A stretch of 64,000 nucleotides of DNA from Leptospira vanthielii serovar Holland str. Waz Holland = ATCC 700522 (GCF_000332455.1 NZ_AOGY02000051.1:124001-188000), one strand, 5' to 3'; shown: positions 18,769 to 28,083, counted from the stretch's first letter. Made by a program: numbers and translations. Notes: generated from the sequence alone by a model not told the origin.

Positions 18769-19545
18769 ATGATAGAAATCCTTCCCATCTTTACAAGCTC
18801 ACCCCTTAGAAACTTTAGTTATCTTGTATATTCCAACCGAACTGGCGATGCCTATGTGATTGATCCATACGACGCAAAATCCATTCTCACTCAAACAAAA
18901 CAATTGGGTGTGAAAATAAAAGGGATTCTGAACACCCATGAACATGGAGACCATACCCAAGGAAATTTGGAACTAAAAGAGGAAACGAGAGCAATCATCT
19001 ATGGTCATTCCAATGCCAAAGACAAAATTCCTGGACTCGATCAAACTCTAAGAGAAGGTGATATAACCTTTTCTGTGGAAGAAGAATCCCTGGTTGTTTG
19101 GAACACACCAGGACATACATTTTCTCACTTAAGTTTTGTTCATAAAAACCCAAAGACCATTCTTGGAATTTTTTCGGGGGATACTCTTTTTAATGTTGGA
19201 GTCGGGAATTGCTTTCGCGGGGGGGATCCCAATGTACTCTATGACACCATCCAGGCTCGTTTCGAAACCCTACCTGACAGTTGTTTGTTGTATCCAGGTC
19301 ATGACTACTGGGAAAACAATCTAAAGTTTGCTGAACATGTAGATCCTGAGAATGATTTCAGAGAAGAATACAAATCCAAGTTAATCCCCTTTCAAGTCTC
19401 CGAAATGGGTGCAGAAAAAAAATTAAATCCATTTTTTAGAAGGAAAACAAAGTCAGTCAAGGACCGATTAATGGAGTTAAAAGAAACATACACGGATGAT
19501 CGTTCCGTATTTTTAGTTTTACGAAAGATGCGAGATCATTGGTAA
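18769..19545 (+). CDS. Glyoxalase II-like metallo-beta-lactamase-fold hydrolase
   Basis: A 258-residue metal-dependent thioester hydrolase, probably hydroxyacylglutathione hydrolase-like. The metal motif THEHGDHTQGN is near residue 56, with further ligands in TPGHTFSHL, FSGDTLF and YPGHDYW; RGGDPNVLY after the Asp motif is typical of the glyoxalase II group. That function would fit a glutathione-using cell, and glutathione genes lie 10-14 kb downstream. A start at 18769 gives a clean beta-strand N-terminus. Persulfide dioxygenase is less likely but possible. Confidence 0.87.
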   Translation: MIEILPIFTSSPLRNFSYLVYSNRTGDAYVIDPYDAKSILTQTKQLGVKIKGILNTHEHGDHTQGNLELKEETRAIIYGHSNAKDKIPGLDQTLREGDITFSVEEESLVVWNTPGHTFSHLSFVHKNPKTILGIFSGDTLFNVGVGNCFRGGDPNVLYDTIQARFETLPDSCLLYPGHDYWENNLKFAEHVDPENDFREEYKSKLIPFQVSEMGAEKKLNPFFRRKTKSVKDRLMELKETYTDDRSVFLVLRKMRDHW

Positions 19546-19586
19546 TTTGAATTTACAATATCCAAAAAGGGTTTACAGTTGAGTCA

Positions 19587-19979
19587 ATGACCATCATTAC
19601 CATCTGTTTACTAGTCGCTATAGGCCAAATTTACTTAGCAAAAGGAATTGTCGCCATTGCCATGGCAAAAGAAGGCAAGGGTTACGACAACCACCACCCA
19701 AGAATGCAACAAGCCAAACTCACCGGTTGGGGAGCAAGAGCCAATGCCGCCCACCAAAATGGTTTTGAAGCATTTTCCATTTTCTCCATCGCCGTTTTAT
19801 TCAATCTCCTTCTTGAAGTTGATTTTTATTGGTTAGAAATTCTTTCCTTAAGTTTTGTTGGTTTACGATTTTTGTATATTTATCTTTACATTGCTGATCT
19901 GCCGAAAGCTCGATCTACCATCTGGACTCTTGGTTTTCTTTGCACTATGGCGATGTATCTCCTGCCTCTCCTCCCTTGA
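19587..19979 (+). CDS. MAPEG family membrane protein
   Basis: A 130-residue protein with four transmembrane segments. It carries the MAPEG signature RANAAHQNGFEAFSIFS (about residues 52-68), the glutathione/eicosanoid-type membrane protein motif. Bacterial members include microsomal GST-like proteins, but activity cannot be inferred. Its stop codon overlaps a TTG that probably starts the next gene, suggesting translational coupling. The start ATG lacks a strong RBS. Confidence 0.87.
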   Translation: MTIITICLLVAIGQIYLAKGIVAIAMAKEGKGYDNHHPRMQQAKLTGWGARANAAHQNGFEAFSIFSIAVLFNLLLEVDFYWLEILSLSFVGLRFLYIYLYIADLPKARSTIWTLGFLCTMAMYLLPLLP

Positions 19980-20740
19980 AACACTTTAGATTTTATAGTC
20001 TTCTCTTTGTCTCTTTATGTTTGGTGAGTTTCTTTGTTTATTCTCAAGCAGAAGACAAAAATCAACCAAATGAAAAAAAACAAAGGGTGATGGACTTTCA
20101 AAAAGCCAAACGAATCTTAAAACGCTTTTATAAAAAAGTAGGCGTTGATTTTTATTGTGGTTGTCAATTTACCGAAGACACTGAAGTTCCAGGCCGACTT
20201 AAAATTGATTTTGAATCCTGTGGGCTTAACAGCCGTAAAGACAATCACCGCCAAACATGGATTGAGTGGGAACATATTGTTCCTGCTCATAGTTTTGGAA
20301 AAGACCGAGAGTGTTGGACCAAAAAAGACTGCGAACTGAACGGAAAGTTTGTGCGAGGGCGAAAATGTTGCCAAGCAACCGATCCCGAATTCAATCAAAT
20401 CGAAGCCGATTTACATAATATAGTTCCTGTTCCAGGAGAAATCAACGCAGATCGGGGGATTTTTTCCTATGGGGAGATTGAAGGCGAAGAAAGAAATTAT
20501 GGACTTTGCGATTTTGAAGTGAATTTCAAAGAACAAACAGCAGAACCACAACCAAAGATTCGCGGAGACATTGCGCGCACCTATCTCTATATGGAGTGGA
20601 AGTATGGGATCGCAATTCCCGAGGGAAGAAGGAAACTCTATGAATCTTGGAACAAACTCGATCCACCTGATACTTTCGAAATCCGAAAAAATGGAATCAT
20701 AGAAAGGATCCAGTCCGTTAAAAATCCTTTCATAAATTGA
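19976..20740 (+). CDS. Secreted endonuclease I family nuclease
   Basis: A 254-residue His-Me finger nuclease related to EndA/Vvn. The active-site motif WEHIVPAHSFG and later EADLHNIVPVPGEINADRG are typical, and paired cysteines (CGC, CCQ) suggest an oxidised, exported protein. A signal peptide (KHFRFYSLLFVSLCLVSFFVYSQA) is present. I prefer the TTG at 19976, which overlaps the MAPEG stop and begins the signal peptide; an ATG at 19940 would add 12 residues. Likely role: degradation of external DNA or RNA for nutrients. The end overlaps the convergent lysR gene by 11 bp. Confidence 0.87.
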   Translation: MKHFRFYSLLFVSLCLVSFFVYSQAEDKNQPNEKKQRVMDFQKAKRILKRFYKKVGVDFYCGCQFTEDTEVPGRLKIDFESCGLNSRKDNHRQTWIEWEHIVPAHSFGKDRECWTKKDCELNGKFVRGRKCCQATDPEFNQIEADLHNIVPVPGEINADRGIFSYGEIEGEERNYGLCDFEVNFKEQTAEPQPKIRGDIARTYLYMEWKYGIAIPEGRRKLYESWNKLDPPDTFEIRKNGIIERIQSVKNPFIN

Positions 20741-21632
20741 ACCGACGTTTACATTCGGACTCTAAAAAATTGCGAAACTCCATCATCCGAAGAGATGGTG
20801 TACGGTTGTTGGGATGAACCACCCAAACACTTCCAAAATTTTCCAGAGGGAAATCTGTTAGTATAGGAATGAGTTTCCCCGATTGGATGTGAGCTTCTAT
20901 ATCCCAGAACGAACGAATGAGAACTGCTTTTCCCTTTAAACCCATTTGCACAAGACTCGCAGCATCATTGGATAAAAAATTTCTTTTTCTAGTTACCTCT
21001 GCGAGCTTTAGTTCCGTTCCAGAAAAGCCTAAATCCTTATGTAAATCCAAATACAAAAGATTATGTGTTTCTAATTCATTTGGGGATAGGATGGGTTTGT
21101 TCGATTTCAAATATTCTGGACTAACAACCGCTAAGATTCGATTCTGAAAGAGATAAGTTCCCACAAAGTTTACTGGAATTTCCATTGCCACACGAATTCC
21201 TATATCAATCGACTCTTCCATAAGATCCAAAATACTATCTGTTACGATCAGTTGGATTTTAATTTTTGGGTTTTGTTCTAAAAAACCTTCAATGATTTCC
21301 GATACAAAATGATTTGCCATCGAACTTACACATGTGATCCGAAGGGTTCCCTCTAACTCATCTTTGTTGGCTAAAGAATTCTCAAGTTCCTTAACACTTT
21401 CTAAAACGGAATTCACCTTTTGGAAAATTAATTCCGCTTCTCTTGTAGGAACTACCTTTCTTGTATTGCGGTAAAAAAGTTGCGTTTTCCAAATCTTTTC
21501 GAGTCCCGAAATCCTTTTGGCGACTGCGGCTTTAGTCACACCCATTTTACTTGCCACTTGCGTAAAACTACGCTCCTGCACCACGAATGCGAAGGTTTTA
21601 AGATCTTCTAAGTCCCGAATGAGAGATTCCAT
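20730..21632 (-). CDS. LysR-family transcriptional regulator
   Basis: A 300-residue regulator. The N-terminal helix-turn-helix (FVVQERSFTQVASKMGVTKAAVAKRISGLE) and the TRKVVPTREAELIF wing are followed by a periplasmic-binding-like effector domain. The ATG at 21632 was chosen because the LysR domain starts right there; the frame is open 36 bp further upstream. It is divergent from a small ORF and an SDR gene 280 bp away, the usual arrangement for a LysR protein and its target, so control of the SDR gene is likely (inference). Confidence 0.9.
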   Translation of the reverse strand: MESLIRDLEDLKTFAFVVQERSFTQVASKMGVTKAAVAKRISGLEKIWKTQLFYRNTRKVVPTREAELIFQKVNSVLESVKELENSLANKDELEGTLRITCVSSMANHFVSEIIEGFLEQNPKIKIQLIVTDSILDLMEESIDIGIRVAMEIPVNFVGTYLFQNRILAVVSPEYLKSNKPILSPNELETHNLLYLDLHKDLGFSGTELKLAEVTRKRNFLSNDAASLVQMGLKGKAVLIRSFWDIEAHIQSGKLIPILTDFPLENFGSVWVVHPNNRTPSLRMMEFRNFLESECKRRFNL

Positions 21633-21769
21633 ACCATAATTGAATACCAATAAGATACAATCTGTCAACTAGACTTCATATCGACTCTTTTTAGTTTACA
21701 AATACTCAGGGAATCAGAGACCGGCTCCTATGAATGCAATCGAAACAAATATAGCTATCGGGAGAAAAT

Positions 21770-21874
21770 ATGAAGACCATTTTTGCCATCTTTGATTCCA
21801 AACAAAACAAAGCCGTTTTACAAACATTAGATGCCAAGCTACTTTTCCTAGGAGATCACAATGTTCGAGCGTGA
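21770..21874 (+). CDS. Small ORF, possible gene remnant
   Basis: A 34-codon frame starting MKTIFAIFDSKQNK and ending GDHNVRA, with GGGAGAAAAT just before the ATG, a good RBS. The beginning (MKTIFAIF) and end (HNVRA) resemble the first strand and second strand of NmrA/NAD(P)-binding proteins with the glycine loop missing, so it may be the stump of a deleted gene. It could also be a leader peptide for the SDR gene 38 bp downstream. Low confidence as a real protein. Confidence 0.35.
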   Translation: MKTIFAIFDSKQNKAVLQTLDAKLLFLGDHNVRA

Positions 21875-21912
21875 AAAACAATCGGTAAAATTATACTCGG
21901 AGGATTTACAAA

Positions 21913-22704
21913 ATGAATACAGGACTTAAAGAGAAAAAAGTTTTAGTGACAGGATCTACCAAAGGCATCGGTTTTCAAACAGCTGTCCAGTTTGCAAGAG
22001 AAGGGGCCGAAGTTTTTGTCCATGGCAGAACGGATGCTGCAGTCGCAAAGGCAATTGCGGAAATCCAAGCCATCCAACCAAATTCAAAGCTCGGTGGAGT
22101 GTCGGCAGATTTGGCTTTAGAAGAAGGTATTCAAAAGCTTGTCAAAGAAGTTCCCAGGGTCGATGTTCTTATCAATAACGCAGGTTATTTTGAACCTAAA
22201 CCGTTTTTTGAAATCACAAGAGAGGACTGGAAAAAAATATATGACACCAATGTCCTCAGTGGTGCCGAGCTCACACAACATTATTTAAAAGGAATGTTGG
22301 AAAGAGACTATGGTCGGATTGTATTTGTCTCCAGTGAATCGGCCCTAAACATTCCTATCGAGATGGTGCATTATGGGATGAGTAAAACGGCCCAACTTTC
22401 GATCTCCCGAGGCAGTGCCGAAATCACAAAAGGATCCCAAGTCAGAGTCAATTCGGTTTTACCGGGCCCCACTCTTTCGGAAGGTGTTGAGGACTTCATC
22501 CAAAGTTTAGCAATCGCACAGGGAAAAACAAAGGAAACAATGGCAAAAGATTTCATTATAGAAAATCGTCCCACCTCCCTTGCCCAAAGGTTCGCCAGAC
22601 CAGAAGAAATAGCAAACGTCATTCTCTTTCTCGCCAGTGACCAATCTTCCATGATCAATGGAGCCTCGGTCCGAGCCGATGGAGGGGTTTTCAAATCCAT
22701 TTGA
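21913..22704 (+). CDS. Short-chain dehydrogenase/reductase (SDR)
   Basis: A 263-residue classical SDR. The cofactor motif TGSTKGIG lies near residue 14, structural NNAG is in DVLINNAGYF, and the catalytic Ser, Tyr and Lys are in FVSSES…VHYGMSKT. The C-terminus IANVILFLASDQSSMINGASVRADGG is typical. It would oxidise or reduce a small alcohol or carbonyl with NAD(P); the substrate is unknown. A strong RBS (GGAGG) precedes the ATG. The divergent LysR gene is its probable regulator. Confidence 0.9.
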   Translation: MNTGLKEKKVLVTGSTKGIGFQTAVQFAREGAEVFVHGRTDAAVAKAIAEIQAIQPNSKLGGVSADLALEEGIQKLVKEVPRVDVLINNAGYFEPKPFFEITREDWKKIYDTNVLSGAELTQHYLKGMLERDYGRIVFVSSESALNIPIEMVHYGMSKTAQLSISRGSAEITKGSQVRVNSVLPGPTLSEGVEDFIQSLAIAQGKTKETMAKDFIIENRPTSLAQRFARPEEIANVILFLASDQSSMINGASVRADGGVFKSI

Positions 22705-22798
22705 AGTGGAAAAAGAGTTACGCAGTTTTTTCTAAATTTGGCAAAAGAGATTTTGCTTCATTTACAGAAAACTGCCGAATTTTCAAGCTGGAATTGGT

Positions 22799-24184
22799 AT
22801 GAAAGAATATGACATCATTGTCATTGGCGCCGGTGCCGGAACCAAACTCGTCACTCCTCCCTCGCACCTTGGCAAACGCGTAGCTGTCTTCGAAAAGGAA
22901 AGCCCTGGTGGAACCTGCCTCAACCGTGGTTGCATTCCTTCCAAAATGGTGATCTATCCATCCGAGCTCATTCGTATGACAGAAGATACAGAGAAGTTTC
23001 CGGTGCATTTCAAAGATAGACCATTGGCCGATGTGGACAAAATCTTTCGGCGTGTGAACGAAACCGTAAAACAAGATTCCGATTCCATTCCCCTTGCCTA
23101 TGAAAAAAATCCCAATATTGACTTTTACCCAAAACAAGTCCGGTTTGTCAGTGAACGAGTTTTATCCGATGGAACAGATACTTACACCGCCAAACATATA
23201 TTTGTTGTCACAGGCACAAGACCCCAAATCCCAGACATCCCTGGATTAAAAAATACACCATTTTGGACTTCTAGAGAAGCCCTTTCACCAAACCAATTTC
23301 CAAAATCTCTTCTTATCATTGGAGCCGGTTTTATCTCTCTAGAACTTGGTGCCGCTTACCAGGCTTACGGATGCAAAGTCACAGGCCTCACTCGAACAGA
23401 CATTTTACGAGCCGCCGATGGAGATATCAAAAAAGAACTAAACCTTCATCTTCCCTTTCTGATTGAATCTCATTACCAAATTGAAAAGGTAGAATTTGAA
23501 AACGGAGAGTTTCGAGTCACAGGCCAAACAAAAGAAGGAAAAAAAACCATTCATACCGCCGAACGTTTGCTTGTGGCAACAGGAATTCGTCCCAATACTG
23601 ATGACTTAGGTTTGGAAAAAACAAATATCAGAACAAATGAAGCCGGCTACATTCTTGTAAACGATCACCTAGAAACAACGGAACCTGGGATCTATGCCTT
23701 TGGAGATGTGATTGGCAGGTACTTTTTTAGACATAGTGCCAACTTCGAAGGGGAATATCTCTTCGAACATCTGTATGGTGCTAAATCCGATACCCCTATC
23801 CAATATCCACCGATGCCGGAAGCAGTCTTCACTCACCCTCAAATTGCAAGCGTCGGTTTTACCGAAGAAGATTTGATAAAGAAAAAGATTCCGTATTACA
23901 AAGGAATTAACCCTTATTCCTCAAGTGCAACGGGAATGGCAAGAATGTCAAACTCTGGATTTGTAAAAGTGCTTGTTTCGGAAGAAACAGAAGAAGTGTT
24001 AGGTGCCCATATCATTGGGGAAGAAGCAGCAAACCTTCTCCACCAAATTGTCCTCGGAATGTATCTAAAAGCAAAATTAGATCAGTATTTAGGAATGATC
24101 TATATCCATCCCGCCATTTCGGAGATTACAAGGAATGCATTTCGAAAAGTTAGAGACGAAAAACTAAAAAGGATAAAAAAATGA
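22799..24184 (+). CDS. Pyridine nucleotide-disulfide reductase (mycothione/dihydrolipoyl type)
   Basis: A 461-residue FAD enzyme. FAD motif VIGAGAG at residue 8, redox-active disulfide GGTCLNRGCIPSKM near residue 38, NAD(P) motif LLIIGAGFISLELGAAY near 169, the second FAD motif GIYAFGDVIGRY, and the C-terminal interface with HP.ISE (YIHPAISEI). The sequence is closest in feel to mycothione reductase and dihydrolipoyl dehydrogenase; no 2-oxoacid dehydrogenase genes are nearby. The neighbourhood of glutathione and glutaredoxin genes suggests a low-molecular-weight disulfide substrate (inference). It overlaps trhO by 4 bp (ATGA). Confidence 0.88.
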   Translation: MKEYDIIVIGAGAGTKLVTPPSHLGKRVAVFEKESPGGTCLNRGCIPSKMVIYPSELIRMTEDTEKFPVHFKDRPLADVDKIFRRVNETVKQDSDSIPLAYEKNPNIDFYPKQVRFVSERVLSDGTDTYTAKHIFVVTGTRPQIPDIPGLKNTPFWTSREALSPNQFPKSLLIIGAGFISLELGAAYQAYGCKVTGLTRTDILRAADGDIKKELNLHLPFLIESHYQIEKVEFENGEFRVTGQTKEGKKTIHTAERLLVATGIRPNTDDLGLEKTNIRTNEAGYILVNDHLETTEPGIYAFGDVIGRYFFRHSANFEGEYLFEHLYGAKSDTPIQYPPMPEAVFTHPQIASVGFTEEDLIKKKIPYYKGINPYSSSATGMARMSNSGFVKVLVSEETEEVLGAHIIGEEAANLLHQIVLGMYLKAKLDQYLGMIYIHPAISEITRNAFRKVRDEKLKRIKK

Positions 24185-25212
24185 AAAAGTTTTTATTCAA
24201 CCGTTATGACAAAGATACCCTACTAAAAAAAGTATCCACGGATCCAAGAGAAAGAAGAGTTATCTCCTTTTATCGTTATGTAAAAATCGAAGACCCAATT
24301 GTGTTCAGAGACAAACTCTATGATGTTTTTGAAGACCTGGGAATTCTTGGAAGAATTTATCTAGCAAAAGAAGGAATTAATGCCCAGTTTTCGATTCCTG
24401 TGGAAAACTATGAGAAACTTAGATCGGTTGTGGACTCTATTCCAGAACTTAAGAAAATATATTTTAATGATGCGGTAGAAGACAAAAAGGAAAGTTTTAT
24501 CAAACTGGCCATCAAAGTTCGCAAAAAAATTGTGGCTGATGGTTTGGATGATTCAAAGTTTGATCCCTCAGACGTCGGAACCCACCTAACTCCAATGGAA
24601 TTTCACGAAGCTCTCGCAGAACCCGGAGTGATTGTTGTGGACCTTCGCAATAATTACGAATCAGAAGTAGGCCATTTTGAAAATGCCATCCTTCCTGATG
24701 TAGGAACCTTCCGAGAGGAATTGCCACTTGTCGAAGGTATCTTAAATGATGCTAAAGATAAAAAAATCCTACTCTACTGCACCGGTGGCATTCGTTGTGA
24801 AAAAGCAAGTGCCTACTTGAAATACAAAGGTTTTTCCAAAGTCCACCAGCTCCAAGGGGGAATCATCAATTACGCAAAAGCGATTCTAGACGCAGGCATT
24901 CCTTCTAAATTCAAAGGGAAAAATTTTGTTTTTGATGATAGGCTCGGGGAAAGAATCACAGAAGATGTTTTGACCGTTTGTTATGTTTGCGGAAAACCCA
25001 GTGACCGCCATACCAATTGTGCCAATCTCGGTTGTCATGTTCTCCTTATCCAATGTGAGGATTGTGCGAAAGAACTCCTCAATTGTTGCTCCGAAGAATG
25101 TAAAAAAATAGTCTTATTACCAGAAGAGGAACAAAAACTCTTAAGAAAAGAAAACAGGGTAAATAAAAAATATCCCACACACCACCTAACAAGAAAACTA
25201 GTAGGAAAATAA
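24181..25212 (+). CDS. trhO: tRNA uridine(34) 5-hydroxylase TrhO (YceA), rhodanese domain
   Basis: A 343-residue protein of the YceA/TrhO family, which hydroxylates U34 of tRNA using molecular oxygen. The N-terminal acylphosphatase-like region (ISFYRYVKIEDP … AKEGINAQFS) precedes a rhodanese domain with active-site loop YCTGGIRCEKAS (about residue 199). A cysteine-rich C-terminal segment (CYVCGKPSDRHTNCAN … CEDCAKELLNCCSEEC) probably binds zinc. Length and domain order fit the family. It is translationally coupled to the preceding disulfide reductase, and the ABC ATPase gene begins directly after its stop. Confidence 0.93.
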   Translation: MKKFLFNRYDKDTLLKKVSTDPRERRVISFYRYVKIEDPIVFRDKLYDVFEDLGILGRIYLAKEGINAQFSIPVENYEKLRSVVDSIPELKKIYFNDAVEDKKESFIKLAIKVRKKIVADGLDDSKFDPSDVGTHLTPMEFHEALAEPGVIVVDLRNNYESEVGHFENAILPDVGTFREELPLVEGILNDAKDKKILLYCTGGIRCEKASAYLKYKGFSKVHQLQGGIINYAKAILDAGIPSKFKGKNFVFDDRLGERITEDVLTVCYVCGKPSDRHTNCANLGCHVLLIQCEDCAKELLNCCSEECKKIVLLPEEEQKLLRKENRVNKKYPTHHLTRKLVGK

Positions 25213-26130
25213 ATGTCAGAATACGCAATCGAATTGGAGGGTTTAGAAAAAACCTATCCGAATGGAGTGAAGGCCCTTCGTTCCATCAATTTAAAAGTAG
25301 AATCGGGGGATTTTTTTGCCCTCCTCGGTCCCAACGGTGCCGGAAAATCAACCACCATTGGAATCTTAAGTTCCCTCATCAACAAAACCGGCGGAAGAGC
25401 AAAAATCTTTGGAGTGGATATTGATTCCCATCCCGATCTTGCCAAAACCTTTTTAGGTATTGTTCCGCAAGAATTTAACTTTGGAATCTTTGAAGCTGTG
25501 GAACAAATCCTCATCAACCAAGCAGGTTTCTATGGAATGCCCTACAAAGAAGCTAAAGACAAAGTGGAATATTACTTAGAAAAACTATCACTCTATGATA
25601 AAAGAAAGTCTGCTGCGGGCCAACTCAGCGGGGGAATGAAACGGAGACTTATGATTGCAAGAGCTTTAGTGCATGATCCCAAACTTTTGATCTTAGATGA
25701 ACCAACAGCCGGCGTAGACATTGAAATCAGAAGGTCTATGTGGGAATTTCTAAAAGAACTCAACCAAGCTGGAAAAACCATCATCCTTACAACTCACTAT
25801 TTAGAAGAAGCAGAATCTCTCTGTAAAAATATAGCCATCATCGACAAAGGGGAAATTGTAGAAAACACCTCGATGAAAAAGTTATTACATCGTTTGGATA
25901 AGGAAACCTTAATCATCGACTTAAAAAAATCTTTCAAAACAAAACCAGTATCCAAAAAATTTCATTGGGAGTGGTTGGATGACCATACATTAGAGGTGCA
26001 ATTAGATAAAAAAGATTCTGTGAACCAACTCTTTACCGAACTTACCAAACTAAATCTAGAAGTACTTAGTCTTAGAAACAAATCCAATCGATTAGAAGAA
26101 CTTTTTTTGTCTCTTACAGGAAAAAACTAA
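25213..26130 (+). CDS. ABC-2 type transporter, ATP-binding subunit
   Basis: A 305-residue ATPase. Walker A GPNGAGKSTT (about residue 38), Q-loop VPQEFNF, signature LSGGMKRRLMIARAL, Walker B LLILDEPTAGVD and the switch His in TTHYLEEAE are all intact. The C-terminal extension (about 230-305) is the usual one for ABC-2/YadG-type exporters. It pairs with the permease starting 2 bp after its stop. Substrate unknown. Confidence 0.92.
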   Translation: MSEYAIELEGLEKTYPNGVKALRSINLKVESGDFFALLGPNGAGKSTTIGILSSLINKTGGRAKIFGVDIDSHPDLAKTFLGIVPQEFNFGIFEAVEQILINQAGFYGMPYKEAKDKVEYYLEKLSLYDKRKSAAGQLSGGMKRRLMIARALVHDPKLLILDEPTAGVDIEIRRSMWEFLKELNQAGKTIILTTHYLEEAESLCKNIAIIDKGEIVENTSMKKLLHRLDKETLIIDLKKSFKTKPVSKKFHWEWLDDHTLEVQLDKKDSVNQLFTELTKLNLEVLSLRNKSNRLEELFLSLTGKN

Positions 26131-26132
26131 AT

Positions 26133-26903
26133 ATGTGGAAACGTAATTTTACTGCCTTACAAACTATTGTTAGAAGGGAATGGATTCGCATCATACGCAT
26201 TTGGGTCCAAACTCTGATCCCACCAGTCATCACGATGGCTTTGTATTTTTTAATCTTTGGTGAACTTGTGGGACGCCAAATTGGAAAAGTGGGAGAATTT
26301 ACTTATATTGAGTTCATTGTTCCGGGCCTCATTATGATGAGTGTCATCACCAATTCTTATAACAATGTGGTCTCTTCCTTTTTCTCCAGTAAGTTCCAAA
26401 GAAACATTGAAGAATTACTCGTATCTCCCACCTCTCCTTATACCATTGTTATTGGTTATACGTTTGGTGGAGTGGTTCGTGGACTTTTTGTGGGAATCCT
26501 TGTCACTCTTACGTCTCTATTTTTTACCAATCTTAGGTTCCACAATCCCTTGGTGATTGTCTTTACAGTCATCATGACATCGATTCTCTTTTCACTCGGT
26601 GGATTTTTTAATGCTCTTTTTGCCAAAAAATTTGATGATGTCACCATCATCCCCACCTTTATCCTCACTCCTTTAACTTACCTCGGTGGTGTATTTTATT
26701 CCGTAAAAAACCTTCCCGGATTTTGGCAAACGGTCTCCTATTGTAATCCCATTCTTTATATGGTAAACTTATTTCGTTATGGTTTTATTGGAGTGAGCGA
26801 TGTGAATTTATATTTCTCTTTTGGATTTATCATACTCCTTTCGGCTCTTCTCTTTTATATCAATGTGAGGTTAATGAAAATTGGTTATGGAATCAGAAAC
26901 TAA
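26133..26903 (+). CDS. ABC-2 type transporter, permease subunit
   Basis: A 256-residue inner-membrane permease of the YadH/ABC-2 class with six hydrophobic segments and the conserved FIVPGLIMMSVITNSYNN and TPLTYLGGVFYSVKNLPGFWQ segments. It forms an exporter with the ATPase just upstream. The C-terminus overlaps the start of the first bolA gene by 17 bp, so the exporter and the redox genes are probably on one transcript. Confidence 0.92.
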   Translation: MWKRNFTALQTIVRREWIRIIRIWVQTLIPPVITMALYFLIFGELVGRQIGKVGEFTYIEFIVPGLIMMSVITNSYNNVVSSFFSSKFQRNIEELLVSPTSPYTIVIGYTFGGVVRGLFVGILVTLTSLFFTNLRFHNPLVIVFTVIMTSILFSLGGFFNALFAKKFDDVTIIPTFILTPLTYLGGVFYSVKNLPGFWQTVSYCNPILYMVNLFRYGFIGVSDVNLYFSFGFIILLSALLFYINVRLMKIGYGIRN

Positions 26904-27168
26904 AGAATCAAGACAAACTCGGATGGAAACCATTCTAAGGAATCAGTTTGCTCCAAAGATGTTTACGCTTACCGATGTCTCCCTGGAACACGCAGGCCAT
27001 CCGGGAATGACAAAAGGTTCCAAAGAAACCCACTTCCGTTTGCAAATGGTTTCCTCAAAATTTGCAGGTAAGACAACTGTGGAAAACCACCGAGCAGTCT
27101 ACGCAGAACTTGCGCCGGAATTCAAAAAAGGCCTCCATGCTTTGGAAATGGACCTTTCTGCCCCTTAA
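26887..27168 (+). CDS. bolA: BolA family protein (first copy)
   Basis: A 93-residue BolA-fold protein. The helix-turn-helix-like segment is in HFRLQMVSSKFAGKTTVENHRAVYAEL, with the conserved VEN-HR core and the C-terminal GLHALEMDL. BolA proteins bind [2Fe-2S] clusters together with CGFS glutaredoxins, and such a glutaredoxin is encoded 1.2 kb downstream. The ATG at 26887 is preferred over a TTG two codons earlier; GAGG lies upstream at long spacing. It overlaps the permease stop. Confidence 0.9.
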   Translation: MESETKESRQTRMETILRNQFAPKMFTLTDVSLEHAGHPGMTKGSKETHFRLQMVSSKFAGKTTVENHRAVYAELAPEFKKGLHALEMDLSAP

Positions 27169-27183
27169 CACCGTCTAATCATT

Positions 27184-27855
27184 ATGACCAAACCTTTACT
27201 TGTCAGTTTTAAACTTTGTCCTTATGTCCAAAGGTCCGTAATCAATCTTCTAGAAAAAAAAGTAGATTACGATATCAAATACATTGACCTCGCAAAAAAG
27301 CCGGATTGGTTTTTGAAAATTTCTCCTTTTGGAAGAGTTCCCGTCTTACAGATAGGAGACGATGTGATTTTTGAATCGGCGGTCATCAACGAATACTTAG
27401 ATGAAACAAATGAACCAACTCTCCATCCGAAAGACCCCATCCAAAAAGCCAAACATCGTTCCTGGACAGAGTTTGCCAGTGCCCTCCTTGCGGACCAATA
27501 CGGATGGACGATGTCCAAAGAAAAATCAGACTCCGATAAAAAAAGAGAAGAGATCTTATCCAAATTTAAAATTTTAGAAGCAGGCCTTCCGTCACCTACC
27601 GGATCGACACTCTTCTTTGCAGGTTCCCAAATGCATTTGGTGGATACTGCCTTTGCCCCTTTCTTTATGCGTATGCAATTTTTAAGTGACCATAACCCAG
27701 AATTCTATTTGCTCGGAGATTTTCCAAAGATCCAAAAATGGAGTGAAACTCTACTTTCACTCCCCTCGGTAAAGAATTCTGTTTTACCGGAAGTGCCAAC
27801 AGAATATCTTGAATTTATCAAAGCCCACCATTCCTGGATGGGAGGAATACTATAG
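27184..27855 (+). CDS. Glutathione S-transferase-like protein
   Basis: A 223-residue protein with a thioredoxin-like N-terminal domain (LVSFKLCPYVQRSVINLLEKK; then FGRVPVLQIGDD and the substrate-binding FESAVINEYLDE) and an all-helical C-terminal domain. The CPYV motif resembles the Cys-type (omega/beta-like) GSTs, which act as glutathione-dependent thiol transferases. It lies between two bolA genes, with the next gene starting 1 bp after its stop. Confidence 0.9.
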   Translation: MTKPLLVSFKLCPYVQRSVINLLEKKVDYDIKYIDLAKKPDWFLKISPFGRVPVLQIGDDVIFESAVINEYLDETNEPTLHPKDPIQKAKHRSWTEFASALLADQYGWTMSKEKSDSDKKREEILSKFKILEAGLPSPTGSTLFFAGSQMHLVDTAFAPFFMRMQFLSDHNPEFYLLGDFPKIQKWSETLLSLPSVKNSVLPEVPTEYLEFIKAHHSWMGGIL

Positions 27856-27856
27856 G

Positions 27857-28081
27857 ATGACAATCCCTGAAATCCAAAAGAAAATTGAAGATGGCCTTCC
27901 CGGCTGCAAAGTGGAAATATTAGATCCGTACCGGGACGGAGTGCATATCAAAGCGGTGGTAACCTTTCCCGGTTTCTCAGGTAAAGGTCTTATCGAACAA
28001 CATCGTATGGTCTATGCCACTTTGAAAGATGAATTAAAAGAAGAAATCCATGCATTGGCATTGGAAACTAGGAGCGAATAA
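27857..28081 (+). CDS. BolA family protein (second copy, IbaG-like)
   Basis: A 74-residue short BolA protein: MTIPEIQKKIEDGLPGCKVE, then HIKAVVTFPGFSGKGLIEQHR and EEIHALALET. This matches the compact BolA/IbaG branch, distinct from the first copy. The ATG at 27857 was chosen because it follows the GST stop by 1 bp with an overlapping AGG; an open frame extends back into the GST gene but is not credible. The CGFS glutaredoxin gene follows after 2 bp. Confidence 0.9.
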   Translation: MTIPEIQKKIEDGLPGCKVEILDPYRDGVHIKAVVTFPGFSGKGLIEQHRMVYATLKDELKEEIHALALETRSE

Positions 28082-28083
28082 CC

